Positions 18,196 to 26,897 of a stretch of DNA of 64,000 bases are shown here, one piece after another; positions within the stretch are counted from its first letter, which is position 1; each line of letters starts with the position of its first letter. Below the pieces are notes generated by a model that saw nothing but the letters and a program-made list of their open reading frames with translations, was not told the origin of the DNA and ran no database searches. The stretch is from positions 26,681 to 90,680 of the forward strand of contig CAMZGD010000008.1 of the NCBI GenBank assembly GCA_947306365.1. Direction: 5' to 3'. A program made the translations under genes and the position numbers. Origin of the DNA: an uncultured Bacteroidales bacterium. Its GTDB lineage: Bacteria; Bacteroidota; Bacteroidia; Bacteroidales; UBA932.

Positions 18196-18465
18196 ATGCG
18201 CGTCTTCCTCCTCACCGTGCTCCTGCTCCTTGTCGGCGTCGCCGGGCTGGCCGTCACCATCCTCCTGAAGAAGGACGGCAAGTTTCCGGACGGGGAAATC
18301 TCCCACAACCGGGAGCTGCGCCGCCGGGGCATCGTCTGCGCCAAGGAAGAGGAACTGCGGCTATGGAAGAAGCGCCATCCGAAAGCTGCCGCCGAAGGCC
18401 GCCGGCCGGACACCTGTCCCACCGGCGGCTGCGACGGCTGCGCCTTTTACGAAACAGAATCATAA
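18196..18465 (+). CDS. Small membrane-anchored Cys-rich protein, function unknown
   Basis: 89 aa. An N-terminal hydrophobic segment (residues 3-24) is followed by a charged cytosolic or periplasmic stretch and a C-terminal CPTGGCDGCAFYE cluster; a further Cys lies in RRRGIVCAKEEE. Four cysteines in C-x4-C-x2-C spacing plus one could bind a metal or iron-sulfur cluster. I do not recognise the family with certainty; the layout recalls small Cys-rich helpers near redox or iron systems. It lies between nadE (5-base gap) and scpB. Confidence 0.7.
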   Translation: MRVFLLTVLLLLVGVAGLAVTILLKKDGKFPDGEISHNRELRRRGIVCAKEEELRLWKKRHPKAAAEGRRPDTCPTGGCDGCAFYETES

Positions 18466-18477
18466 CGATCCTCCAAT

Positions 18478-19284
18478 ATGCTGGTAAAGACAACCATCAA
18501 AGACCGCATCTGCTTTATCGAGATGCAGAACGCCGCGCATTTCAACTGCCTGAGCCAGGAGATGTGCCAGGAACTGACCGACGCCGTCCAGGAAGCCTAT
18601 AAACAGGAATGCGTAGGCATCGTCCTGAAGGCCCAGTGCAGCAAGGGCGTGTGGAGCGCCGGGCACGACATCCGGGAACTTCCCCAGGGCGGAGAGGACC
18701 CGCTGGCCTACGACGTCCCGATGGAGAAACTGCTCCGCAGTGTCCAGGAGGTCGCCATTCCCGTCATCGCCTGTGTGGACGGAACGGTCTGGGGCGGCGC
18801 CTGCGACCTGTGCCTCTCGTGCGACATGATCGTGAGCGCCGATACGGCCACCTTCGCCATCACGCCCGCCAAGATCGGCATCCCGTACAATGCCTCGGGC
18901 ATCATGCACTTCATCAATCAGCTGGGCATCAACAAGGCCCGCGAGATGTTCTTCCTGGCCACGCCCATCACCGCCCAGGATGCGCTCAACGTCGGGCTCA
19001 TCAACCGGATTGCGACGGCCGAAGAGCTGGAAAACGTGCTCGAGGAGCAGTTCCTCGCACCGCTCCGGCGCAACAGCATCGTCTCGATCAGCGCCATCAA
19101 GCGGCAGTTCCGCAGCCTCAGCAAGGCGGCCGCCTCGATTCCCTCGGAGAACTTCGAGCGGATCAATGCCTACCGCACCCGCGTCTATCAGGGGGCGGAC
19201 TACCTGGAAGGCATCCGCGCCTTCCTGGAAAAGCGTCCTCCACAGTTTACGGGGAAGGCTTCCGACCTCGACACCGACAATTAA
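18478..19284 (+). CDS. scpB: Methylmalonyl-CoA decarboxylase-like crotonase (ScpB family)
   Basis: 268 aa crotonase-fold enzyme. It keeps the ScpB-type signature SAGHDIRELPQGGEDPLAYD, VDGTVWGGACDLCLS and TPAKIGIPYNASGIMHF, and ATPITAQDALNVGLIN, closely matching E. coli methylmalonyl-CoA decarboxylase rather than a general enoyl-CoA hydratase. The likely reaction is methylmalonyl-CoA to propionyl-CoA plus CO2, in the succinate/propionate branch; no other pathway genes are next to it, so substrate is inference from family. Followed by a strong terminator. Confidence 0.85.
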   Translation: MLVKTTIKDRICFIEMQNAAHFNCLSQEMCQELTDAVQEAYKQECVGIVLKAQCSKGVWSAGHDIRELPQGGEDPLAYDVPMEKLLRSVQEVAIPVIACVDGTVWGGACDLCLSCDMIVSADTATFAITPAKIGIPYNASGIMHFINQLGINKAREMFFLATPITAQDALNVGLINRIATAEELENVLEEQFLAPLRRNSIVSISAIKRQFRSLSKAAASIPSENFERINAYRTRVYQGADYLEGIRAFLEKRPPQFTGKASDLDTDN

Positions 19285-19286
19285 AA

Positions 19287-19320
19287 CAGAAGCCCGGCCG
19301 CACACAGCGCCGGGCTTCTG
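19287..19320. terminator. Bidirectional terminator between scpB and mscL
   Basis: Perfect 12-bp stem (CAGAAGCCCGGC with GCCGGGCTTCTG) around a 10-base loop, directly after scpB and 20 bases before the mscL stop on the other strand. The minus strand continues into TTTTAATT, giving a U-run for mscL; the plus side lacks a clear U-run. Confidence 0.85.
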
Positions 19321-19339
19321 TACGTATGTTCCGTACCGA

Positions 19340-19762
19340 TTACTTCTTCAGCGCGTCGCGGATTTCGCGGAGGAGCTGGATGTCTTCGGGAACGACCGGT
19401 TCGGCCGGTTCCGGAGCGGGTTCTTCCTTCTTCTTCGTCATCTTGTTGATGCCCTTCAGCACAAAGAAGATGCAGAGTGCGATGATGCAGAAGTCTACGG
19501 CGGCCTGGATGAAGTTGCCGTATGTGAGGTTGACAGCGGGCTTGATGACTTCTCCGGCCGCATTCACGACCTCGTGACGGAGCGTGCAGGCCAGCTTCGT
19601 GAAGTCCACGTTGCCGAGCAGGGCGCCGATGAGCGGCATGATGATGTCGGCGACCAGCGAAGAGACGATCTTGCCGAACGCGCCGCCGATGACCACACCG
19701 ACAGCCATGTCCATCACGTTGCCCTTGAGCGCGAATTCCTTGAATTCCTTGATGAGTCCCAT
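19340..19762 (-). CDS. mscL: Large-conductance mechanosensitive channel MscL
   Basis: 140 aa inner-membrane homopentameric channel that opens under hypo-osmotic shock. The N-terminal helix [20 protein letters not shown] and the pore-lining TM1 [25 protein letters not shown] are conserved; TM2 is [18 protein letters not shown], followed by an acidic, Pro/Glu-rich cytoplasmic tail. Single-gene unit with its own -7 element and the shared terminator. Confidence 0.97.
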   Translation of the reverse strand: MGLIKEFKEFALKGNVMDMAVGVVIGGAFGKIVSSLVADIIMPLIGALLGNVDFTKLACTLRHEVVNAAGEVIKPAVNLTYGNFIQAAVDFCIIALCIFFVLKGINKMTKKKEEPAPEPAEPVVPEDIQLLREIRDALKK

Positions 19763-19798
19763 AGTGATATAGATTTTAGTGAACGATTATCATCCTTA

Positions 19799-19806
19799 CA
19801 AAGATA
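19799..19806 (-). promoter_or_regulatory. -7 element of mscL
   Basis: Minus-strand TATCTTTG (TAnnTTTG) lies 36 bases upstream of the mscL ATG and directly abuts the 3' end of the upstream O-methyltransferase gene. No -33 TTTG is evident, as that region is coding. Confidence 0.5.
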
Positions 19807-19807
19807 G

Positions 19808-20437
19808 TCATTTTTTCCGGATGATGTTCAATCCGTCCCGCAAAGGAAGGATGAAACTGTCCACGCGGCTGTCGCCCGCCACCAGGTCGTTGAAAGCGTG
19901 CAGGCCGACGGTCTGGCGGTCGCGGGGCATCGGGTCGGCGTAGACTTTCCCGCCCCAGAGGACGTTGTCGGCCAGGATCAGGCCGCCCGGGCGGACATCG
20001 TCGACGACGGCCTGATAGTAGGCCACATAGTCACGCTTGTCCGCGTCGATGAACACCAGGTCGAAGGGCTTTTCCAGTGTGGGAATCACCGCAAGTGCGT
20101 CACCGATGTGGAGCCGGACGCGGTCGGCCACGCCCGCCCGGGCGAAGCCTTCGCGGATGAGGGGTTCCATCTCGTCGTTGATCTCGACGGTGTCGATGCG
20201 GCCGTTCCCGGGAAGGGCGCCGGCCATCCACACGGTGGCGTAGCCCGAAAAGGTGCCGATTTCCAGCACACGCCGGGGCTGCAGCAGCAGGACGAACTGC
20301 CGCAGCAGCGCACCGACCGTCGGCCCCGAGACCTGGCGGCCGTGGCTGGTGCGCAGCCACGATTCGCGCTCCAGCCAGGCGAGCGCCTCGCCCTGCGGCG
20401 TCGAACAATCCAGCACGTAGCGTTCCTGCGCGTCCAT
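19808..20437 (-). CDS. SAM-dependent O-methyltransferase (Methyltransf_3 type)
   Basis: 209 aa class I methyltransferase of the catechol/caffeoyl-CoA OMT-like family. SAM motif I VLEIGTFSGYATVWMA, acidic VEINDE, and the metal/active-site blocks DLVFIDADKRDYVAYY and LILADNVLWGGKV are all present. Bacterial relatives include the tRNA hydroxyuridine methyltransferase TrmR as well as small-molecule OMTs, so the substrate stays open. It starts 4 bases after the M16 peptidase stop and is likely co-transcribed with it. Confidence 0.88.
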   Translation of the reverse strand: MDAQERYVLDCSTPQGEALAWLERESWLRTSHGRQVSGPTVGALLRQFVLLLQPRRVLEIGTFSGYATVWMAGALPGNGRIDTVEINDEMEPLIREGFARAGVADRVRLHIGDALAVIPTLEKPFDLVFIDADKRDYVAYYQAVVDDVRPGGLILADNVLWGGKVYADPMPRDRQTVGLHAFNDLVAGDSRVDSFILPLRDGLNIIRKK

Positions 20438-20441
20438 GGTA

Positions 20442-21683
20442 TTATTTGAAGATCAAGGTGGAGAGACGGTCTTCGGCCAGCACGTCGGCCGCCGCACGCT
20501 GCAGGCTCTGCGGCGTGATGGCTTCGATCCGGCGGCGGACCTCCTCGTCGGAGAGGATCTCGCCGAAGACCAGCATGCTCTTGGCCATTGAAAGGGCCTG
20601 CGCCTCGCCGTTGTCGGCCGCGACGGCCAGCTGGCCGAGCAGCTGTTTCTTGGCCGTACGCAGCGCCTTGTCCGTCAAAGGCTTGTTCCGGAGCTGCGCC
20701 AGTTCCTCACGCACAAGGGCGATGCAGCGTTCGAGGTTCGGTTTCTCGCAGCCGAAGTAGATCAGGAACGAACCGTTGTCGGCGAACTGGGTGAACGAGG
20801 CTTCGACGGAATAGACCAGCGCATTCTTCTCGCGCAGCTTCTGGTTGAGCCGGGAGTTGGCGCCCGGGCCGCCGAGCAGGTTGGCCAGCAGGATCAGGTC
20901 CATCCGCCGCCCGTCGTAGTACGAGTAGGCCGTCGTGCCGATGATGCAGTTGATCTGATGGTTCTTGCGGGCCATCTCCTTCTCGAACCGGGGCGGAACC
21001 GGCAGCACGTCCGGGACGGCGGGACGTACGGGTCCTGCAGACGGCGCGTATCCTGCCGGGATATATTTCTCCGCCGCCTGACGGGCGATCCGCTCGGCCC
21101 GCTGGGGCGTCAGGTTGCCCACGATGGCGATGCACATGTTCTCCGGCCGGAAGTTCTCCCGGACATAGGCCTGCAGGGCGGCGGCGTCAATCTTCCGAAG
21201 GCTTTTCGTCGTGCCGAGGATGGACCGGGAAAGCGGACTGGGGTCGAAGAGCAGCCGTTCGAATTCCTCGAAGATGCTTTCCGACGGCGAGTCCTTGTAC
21301 ATATTGATCTCGTCGATGACGACGCAGCGCTCCTTGTCGAGTTCCTTCTGCGGGAACGTGGAAGTGAAGGCCAGCTCGAACAGCAGGTCCACGGCCTTGG
21401 CCGTATCTTCCTTCAGCACGGTGGAATAGAGCACGGTCTCCTCCTTGGCCGTATAGGCGTTCAGCTCGCCGCCCAGCATTTCGAGGCGGTTGCTGATCTG
21501 CTGCGGCGTGCGCTTCGCCGTACCCTTGAACAGCATGTGTTCCGTCATATGGGCGATGCCGCTGTAGGCTTCGGGTTCGTTGCGCGTGCCCGACCGGATG
21601 GCCAGCGCCGAATAGGCCACTTGCGACCGGGTGCGCCGGAAAGCGAACTGCAGGCCGCATTCGAAAGTCTTTGTATAAAACAT
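20442..21683 (-). CDS. M16 family zinc peptidase (pitrilysin/processing-peptidase type)
   Basis: 413 aa single-chain M16B-like protease. Inverted zinc motif H45-M-T-E48-H49 in SGIAHMTEHMLFKGT, with the distal glutamates in LNAYTAKEETVLYSTV, and the C-terminal domain with GGPGANSRLNQKLREKNALVYSV. Such proteins degrade small peptides or leader peptides in the cytosol. No signal peptide. Its -7 element lies only 5 bases upstream of the ATG, so the message is probably leaderless. Confidence 0.94.
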   Translation of the reverse strand: MFYTKTFECGLQFAFRRTRSQVAYSALAIRSGTRNEPEAYSGIAHMTEHMLFKGTAKRTPQQISNRLEMLGGELNAYTAKEETVLYSTVLKEDTAKAVDLLFELAFTSTFPQKELDKERCVVIDEINMYKDSPSESIFEEFERLLFDPSPLSRSILGTTKSLRKIDAAALQAYVRENFRPENMCIAIVGNLTPQRAERIARQAAEKYIPAGYAPSAGPVRPAVPDVLPVPPRFEKEMARKNHQINCIIGTTAYSYYDGRRMDLILLANLLGGPGANSRLNQKLREKNALVYSVEASFTQFADNGSFLIYFGCEKPNLERCIALVREELAQLRNKPLTDKALRTAKKQLLGQLAVAADNGEAQALSMAKSMLVFGEILSDEEVRRRIEAITPQSLQRAAADVLAEDRLSTLIFK

Positions 21684-21687
21684 GGGG

Positions 21688-21716
21688 CAAAAATAGACAT
21701 TTTATTCTTACCTTTG
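21688..21716. promoter_or_regulatory. Overlapping divergent promoters of M16 peptidase and dnaX
   Basis: TATTTTTG on the minus strand (21688-21695) and TACCTTTG on the plus strand (21709-21716). Each ends 5-6 bases before the ATG it serves, and the whole gap between the two ATGs is 39 bases. Both match TAnnTTTG; -33 motifs are not recognisable because they would fall in the opposite promoter or gene. Confidence 0.6.
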
Positions 21717-21722
21717 TGAGTT

Positions 21723-23408
21723 ATGGAACAATTCATCGTATCCGCCCGGAAGTACCGGCCCAACAGTTTCGGAACGCTGCTGGGACAGGAAAATATCGCC
21801 CGCACGCTCAAGAACTCGATCCAGCGGGGCCAGCTGGCGCACGCCTACCTGTTCTGCGGTCCGCGCGGCGTCGGCAAGACCAGCGCCGCCCGCATCTTCG
21901 CCAAGACCATCAACTGCAGCGATCCCGGACCGGACCTGGAGCCCTGCGGCGTGTGCGAGTCGTGCCGGTCCTTCGCGGAAGGCCGTTCCTACAGCATCCA
22001 CGAGCTCGACGCCGCCTCCAACAACTCCGTGGACGACATCCGCGCCCTGACCGACAAGGTACGGATCCCGCCGCAGATCGGACGCTACAGCGTCTATATC
22101 ATCGACGAGGTGCACATGCTCTCGCAGCAGGCTTTCAACGCGTTCCTCAAGACGCTCGAGGAGCCCCCGGCACACGCGATCTTCATCCTGGCCACCACCG
22201 AGAAGCACAAGATCCTGCCGACCATCCTCTCCCGCTGCCAGACCTACGACTTCAACCGCATCAGCGTGGAAGACATGGTGCGCAACATGAAAGCCATCGC
22301 GGAAAAAGAGGGCGTTTCGATGAGCGAGGATGCGATGCACGTCATCGCCCAGAAAGCCGACGGCGCGATGCGCGACGCGCTCACCCTGTTCGACCAGACC
22401 GTGGCCTTCTGCGGCAAGGACGTGTCCTACGAGCAGGTGATCCGCAACCTGGGCGTCCTTGACTATGAATACTATTTCCGGCTCAACGACTGCTTCCTCG
22501 GCGGCGATTACGCCGGTGCGATGCTGGCCTTCGACGAGATTCTGTCCAAGGGCTTCAACGCGCAGAGCTTCATCGGCGCGCTGAGCAGCCACTTCCGCGA
22601 CTTGATCGTCTGCAAGAACGAAGCGGCGCGCACGCTGCTTGAGCTGGCGCCTTCCGTGGCGCAGCGCTACAAGGACTATGCGCCGCGCTGTTCCCTCGGC
22701 TTCCTGTTCGAGGCCCTCGGCATCACTTCCGCCTGTGAATCGGCCTACAAGCAGAGCGGCAATCCGCGCCTGCTCATCGAGTTCGCGCTGATGAAACTCT
22801 GCAACCTCTCGGTCAAGTTCGCCGAAGCGCAGCCGGCCGCTGAAGCGGCGGGCGGTTTTCGGGCCCGCGAGCATTTTTCTGCGAGCGAAACGAAAACCGG
22901 AGCCGCGGAACCAAAGCCGGCGGAACCAAAGCCGGAGCCAAAACCCGCCCGGAAGCCGACAGGGCTCTCGCTCAAGGCAATGCTTGAAGAGGCCCGCAAC
23001 GAGCCGGTCCCCGAAAGCAGCCCGAAAGCCGGAACGGCCGAAAAGCCCGCTCCCGATGCAGACAGCCTGAAGGCCGCCTGGACGGCGCTGGCCGCCAGCG
23101 AGACGCAGATGCCGCGCCTGGCCTCTGCCATCGCCCAGTCCGTCCCGACGCTCGACGGCAAGGACATCCACTTCGAAGTCGGAAACGTGGCCCAGAAGGA
23201 ATGGATCGACCGCGGCTGCCGGCCCCGGCTGGAGGCTTTCCTCCAGAAACGGCTGGACGACGCGGCCATCCGGCTCGTCATCGACGTCAAGAAGGCGGAA
23301 GAAACGGAGCGCGGCATGTACATGCCCTCCGACAAGGCAAAGTATTTGCAGGAAAACTCGCCCGAATTCAACGCACTCCAGAAGGACTTTGATTTGGAGA
23401 TCGAATAG
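21723..23408 (+). CDS. dnaX: DNA polymerase III subunit gamma/tau
   Basis: 561 aa clamp-loader ATPase. Walker A GPRGVGKTSAARIFAK, zinc-binding CGVCESC region, Walker B YIIDEVHMLS and sensor 1 FILATTEKHKILPTILSRC are clear in the first 240 residues; a low-complexity Ala/Pro/Lys/Glu linker (about 370-450) joins a tau-like C-terminal domain. I see no obvious slippery A-run that would give a separate gamma form. lptB follows after 2 bases. Confidence 0.96.
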   Translation: MEQFIVSARKYRPNSFGTLLGQENIARTLKNSIQRGQLAHAYLFCGPRGVGKTSAARIFAKTINCSDPGPDLEPCGVCESCRSFAEGRSYSIHELDAASNNSVDDIRALTDKVRIPPQIGRYSVYIIDEVHMLSQQAFNAFLKTLEEPPAHAIFILATTEKHKILPTILSRCQTYDFNRISVEDMVRNMKAIAEKEGVSMSEDAMHVIAQKADGAMRDALTLFDQTVAFCGKDVSYEQVIRNLGVLDYEYYFRLNDCFLGGDYAGAMLAFDEILSKGFNAQSFIGALSSHFRDLIVCKNEAARTLLELAPSVAQRYKDYAPRCSLGFLFEALGITSACESAYKQSGNPRLLIEFALMKLCNLSVKFAEAQPAAEAAGGFRAREHFSASETKTGAAEPKPAEPKPEPKPARKPTGLSLKAMLEEARNEPVPESSPKAGTAEKPAPDADSLKAAWTALAASETQMPRLASAIAQSVPTLDGKDIHFEVGNVAQKEWIDRGCRPRLEAFLQKRLDDAAIRLVIDVKKAEETERGMYMPSDKAKYLQENSPEFNALQKDFDLEIE

Positions 23409-23410
23409 CC

Positions 23411-24163
23411 ATGAAACTGTTCTGTACGAACCTGGTCAAGAAATACGGCAAGCGCACCGTGGTCAAAGGCGTTTCCATTGAAGTGGAGCAGGGAGAGATC
23501 GTCGGCCTGCTCGGCCCGAACGGCGCCGGCAAGACCACCAGCTTCTATATGATCACCGGCCTGATCAAGCCCAACGACGGCCGCATCTTCCTCGGGGAAG
23601 AGGAGATCACCGACCTGCCGATGTACCGCCGGGCCCAGAAGGGAATCGGCTACCTCGCCCAGGAAGCCTCCGTGTTCCGGAACATGAGCGTGGAAAACAA
23701 CATCCTCTCCGTGATGGAAATGGCCGGATTTGAAAAGGCGTACCGGCTCCAGCGTCTCGAAACGCTGATCGACGAATTCGGCCTGCAGAAAGTCCGCAAG
23801 AGCCTGGGCATCCAGCTCTCCGGCGGCGAGCGTCGGCGCTGCGAAATCGCCCGGGCGCTGGCCATCAACCCCAAGTTCATCCTCCTCGACGAACCCTTCG
23901 CCGGCGTCGACCCGATCGCCGTGGAAGACATCCAGCACATCATCGCCAAGCTCAAGACGATGAACATCGGCGTCATCATCACCGACCACAACGTCCACGA
24001 GACGCTGGCCATCACCGACCGCGCCTACCTGCTCTACGAAGGTTCCATCCTCGAAAGCGGCACCGCCGAACAACTGGCGAACAACCCCGAGGTCCGCAAG
24101 AAATACCTGGGCCAGAACTTCGAACTCCGCAAGGCGGTCCTCCACGAACGCGCCGGAGAATAG
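23411..24163 (+). CDS. lptB: LPS export ABC transporter ATPase LptB
   Basis: 250 aa. Walker A GLLGPNGAGKTTSFYM, Q-loop, signature LSGGERRRCEIARAL and Walker B FILLDEPFAGVDPIAVEDIQ, with the LptB-specific ITDHNVHETLAITDRAYLLYEG. It powers transport of lipopolysaccharide from the inner to the outer membrane together with LptFGC. Its TAG stop touches the stop codon of the convergent lipoprotein gene with no base between them. Confidence 0.96.
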   Translation: MKLFCTNLVKKYGKRTVVKGVSIEVEQGEIVGLLGPNGAGKTTSFYMITGLIKPNDGRIFLGEEEITDLPMYRRAQKGIGYLAQEASVFRNMSVENNILSVMEMAGFEKAYRLQRLETLIDEFGLQKVRKSLGIQLSGGERRRCEIARALAINPKFILLDEPFAGVDPIAVEDIQHIIAKLKTMNIGVIITDHNVHETLAITDRAYLLYEGSILESGTAEQLANNPEVRKKYLGQNFELRKAVLHERAGE

Positions 24164-26677
24164 CTAATTGTCAAGCACGGGACGGACGGGCAATGCGTAG
24201 GCCCGGCTATTGCTGCTCAGCTTGTCCAATGTCGATTGGGAGTAGAACAAATGATAGCCGTAACTATCACTCAGCGGGACCGCATACCACGCATAGCCTC
24301 TTTGATTTACATCACCCAATTTGCCCGTATCACATCTGCGCAGGCCGGCGCCAGGGAAGAACAGCGAATCGCTGGCCGACCTGTAGAATCGCCCATAGTT
24401 GCCATCCTTCAATTCATACGTGCAATTGCCCTCATTCAAAACATTGACGACCGACTGCGGAGGCACCTTGAACCCAACCGGCGAAGGGTCATAGATGGTC
24501 TTGGCGACAGGCGTGGCAAGCTGGCCGATCCCATATCCCGCAAGTGCGGTATTCCAATTATTGAAATAGGTATTGATGCACCAGTCCTCATAGTTTTCTA
24601 CACCTTCCCTTCCTGCAAAATGCTTCCAGGGGTTCCGGATCGCTTCACCCAGGGTGACGCCGGTCGTCGCACCGAATTGCGGCGCATAATCGCTGACGGT
24701 GCAGTAGTAACGCTTGTTCGTGTTGGCCGTTCCCGTAGCAGGCAGGAGCGGATCCTTGCGCCCCCACTGGTAGTAGGTGCAGTTGCCGGGGACGTCGATT
24801 CTTCCCTCGGTCTGTTTCACGGTCACGGGAGCGGACGTCTCTCCGCCCGTCTGCACGGCACGGACCTGGAATTCGCGGGCATCGTAGATATGGGGGATTC
24901 CGTCGCACCAGCCCAGGTTCACCTGCGGCATCCTGTAGCCGTCTCCGACCTCGGTCAGGACGGATAAGTCCTCATCCGTAACCCAGATGTGCCAGCTCCA
25001 GGCGACCACGCCGTCGACCAGCACCGCCAGGATGGCGTTGCCCTGGCAGATTGTCTCGGCCGGCACAGTGAAGGTCATGCAGGCATCGGCAAGGTTCAAG
25101 GGAGTGGACAGGGCTACGTCGGTCACCAGGCCCGGCGCATCCTGCCAGACCAGCGCGGCCGTGAGTTCCCGGGCGGCGAAGCGCTCGGCGATGTAAATGC
25201 TGTTGACATACTGAACGGAACCGGCCGTGACGAGGCTTCCGCTGTTGTCAATCGGTTCATCATTGTGGTCGAGGAGATACGCCAGGTATTGGCTGCCGGT
25301 CGCCGTCGTCTGCTGCCGATGGTAGGCGGCGTCGTTGGCCGCCCCGTTCAACAGGGCGTTGCCATAGACCAGCGGGAACCGGTAGGTTCCGGGAGCCTGC
25401 ACCACATAGCAGTTGGCCGTGGTGCGGGCCACGGTCGCACCGGTAGCCACGTTGATCGTGGAAAGGTCTGCGTCTTCAGCCGGCGTACGTCCGCTCAGTT
25501 TCGCCGTATGCGCGTTGTAGCCGGATTCCGTCCTGGCATCCAGGGTCAGCGTAAGCGCTTCGCCTTCGATGCTGCCGGCAAAGCCCGTCTCCGAGGTGGC
25601 GGCCGTCAGCCACGACGGCGCCGTCGTGCTCCAGTTGACACCGTCTTCGGAATACTCCAGATGGTAGGCGACAGGTTCCTCGACAGAGGGACTGCCGGCG
25701 TCTCCCTTGTAGCGGTAACTCCTGAATGCGGTACCCAGCGATCCCTCGCCGCCCGTGTACGCGACCTCCACCGCATCCGGCGTGCTGATCACGTACGTCC
25801 AGGGCGCATAGAACTTCTTGCCGTGGGCGCGTTCAAGGTCCCAGGAGAATTCGGACGACGGGAACGTGAAGGTCTCCGGACTGGGATCATCATCGCCCGC
25901 GAACTTCCGGACGGTTATCTCCGTGTAGGCGCCCGTCGGAACGGGAAGGTTCAGCACCGTACGGCCGGCGGTGACGGTGAACCCCGTGAACGTCACATAC
26001 GTCTGGCCGGCACTCGAAACGTCATCCGTGGTGATGACGCAGGTCGCCGCACCCGGATTCCCCGCATCCGCCACCTGGAACGAACCCGTGATCCGGTGCC
26101 CAAGGTCGACCTCGATCTTCGTCGTTGCGGCCGTCATGTCTCCCACCGTCAACCGCAGCAGGCCACCCACGTGCTTGAAGTGCAGGTCTTCGCCTTCGTT
26201 GTTGAGCGCGATCATCGGCAGCGGCGACCAGTCGGCGTCCGCCACCTCCGACAGGTCGTAGGAGGCAGGAAGCGTCACGCACAGGTCGGTCTCCGAAGCG
26301 TGGCCGCCGTCCGCGGCCAATGCCGGATATACGGCATAGCCGCTCCGCGTCCCTGCCAACGACACCGAAAACTGGTTGCCCGAAACGTAAGGCGCGGAAT
26401 TATAGAAGGCTCCGCCCGTTTCGCCGACGGCCCAGACGGCGATCGAGTCGCCGGCCGACCAGCTGAATGAAAGATCGTCAGCGATGGCCGCTTTCGTGGC
26501 GGATGCCTCGCACGAAGCGGACAAGGTTATCGTTCGCAGTCCTGTATTCGACTCATTGTCAGGCGAATAAACTATCTCCTCCGGCGTGCAGGCTGTCAGG
26601 AGAAGCGCCGCAAGCGCCGAAACGGCCAGGACCGGAAGGCCCGGAAAACGATGATGACGGAAGAGACGTGTGTCCAT
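24164..26677 (-). CDS. Large fimbrillin-like / FISUMP-type surface lipoprotein
   Basis: About 837 aa. A basic N-terminus and hydrophobic helix end in a lipobox LLLTAC, so the mature protein is lipid-anchored. The N-terminal 300 residues resemble fimbrillin/Mfa-like modules of Bacteroidales (SWSAGDSIAVWAVGE; HVGGLLRLTVGD). The C-terminal third carries the CTYYQWGRKDPLLPATG and TIYDPSPVGFKVPP signatures of FISUMP-like surface domains. Probably an adhesin or pilus-like protein; I see no fim partner genes nearby. ATG at 26677 preferred over an upstream TTG. Confidence 0.75.
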   Translation of the reverse strand: MDTRLFRHHRFPGLPVLAVSALAALLLTACTPEEIVYSPDNESNTGLRTITLSASCEASATKAAIADDLSFSWSAGDSIAVWAVGETGGAFYNSAPYVSGNQFSVSLAGTRSGYAVYPALAADGGHASETDLCVTLPASYDLSEVADADWSPLPMIALNNEGEDLHFKHVGGLLRLTVGDMTAATTKIEVDLGHRITGSFQVADAGNPGAATCVITTDDVSSAGQTYVTFTGFTVTAGRTVLNLPVPTGAYTEITVRKFAGDDDPSPETFTFPSSEFSWDLERAHGKKFYAPWTYVISTPDAVEVAYTGGEGSLGTAFRSYRYKGDAGSPSVEEPVAYHLEYSEDGVNWSTTAPSWLTAATSETGFAGSIEGEALTLTLDARTESGYNAHTAKLSGRTPAEDADLSTINVATGATVARTTANCYVVQAPGTYRFPLVYGNALLNGAANDAAYHRQQTTATGSQYLAYLLDHNDEPIDNSGSLVTAGSVQYVNSIYIAERFAARELTAALVWQDAPGLVTDVALSTPLNLADACMTFTVPAETICQGNAILAVLVDGVVAWSWHIWVTDEDLSVLTEVGDGYRMPQVNLGWCDGIPHIYDAREFQVRAVQTGGETSAPVTVKQTEGRIDVPGNCTYYQWGRKDPLLPATGTANTNKRYYCTVSDYAPQFGATTGVTLGEAIRNPWKHFAGREGVENYEDWCINTYFNNWNTALAGYGIGQLATPVAKTIYDPSPVGFKVPPQSVVNVLNEGNCTYELKDGNYGRFYRSASDSLFFPGAGLRRCDTGKLGDVNQRGYAWYAVPLSDSYGYHLFYSQSTLDKLSSNSRAYALPVRPVLDN

Positions 26678-26709
26678 ATGATCAGTGTGTGTCAATCGAT
26701 TGTAACCTG

Positions 26710-26717
26710 CAAATATA
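26710..26717 (-). promoter_or_regulatory. -7 element of the fimbrillin-like gene
   Basis: Minus-strand TATATTTG, a full match to TAnnTTTG, 32 bases upstream of the ATG, in AT-rich DNA. With N19 spacing the -33 position reads TTTT rather than TTTG. Confidence 0.55.
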
Positions 26718-26812
26718 CAATTATTTTAGAAAAATAAAAAGTTGCCGCGCAAGGCGGGGCATGACGCGAAAGAGCGACAGATACAACGTTTTCCCGCCTG
26801 TTGATAACTTTT

Positions 26813-26850
26813 GTGGAAAAAATTGGAAAAATTTGTAAGAAAGTGGAAAA
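26813..26850 (+). promoter_or_regulatory. Probable MraZ box: four direct repeats at 10-bp period
   Basis: Repeats of the form (G/T)TGGAAAAA occur with TGG at 26814, 26824 and 26844 and a degenerate copy TGT at 26834, an exact 10-base period. MraZ of E. coli binds direct TGGG repeats separated so that they recur every 10 bases, upstream of its own gene. The block ends 8 bases before the -7 element of mraZ, the expected place for autoregulation of the dcw cluster. Confidence 0.7.
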
Positions 26851-26857
26851 ATTATCT

Positions 26858-26865
26858 TACCTTTG
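26858..26865 (+). promoter_or_regulatory. -7 element of the mraZ/dcw operon
   Basis: TACCTTTG, identical to the -7 elements of dnaX and of the ABC transporter operon in this window, 33 bases before the mraZ ATG. A TTTG at 26832-26835 is 22 bases upstream, slightly wider than the usual 19-20. Confidence 0.65.
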
Positions 26866-26897
26866 CTCCACACATCACTAAACGCATATAGGATTCG

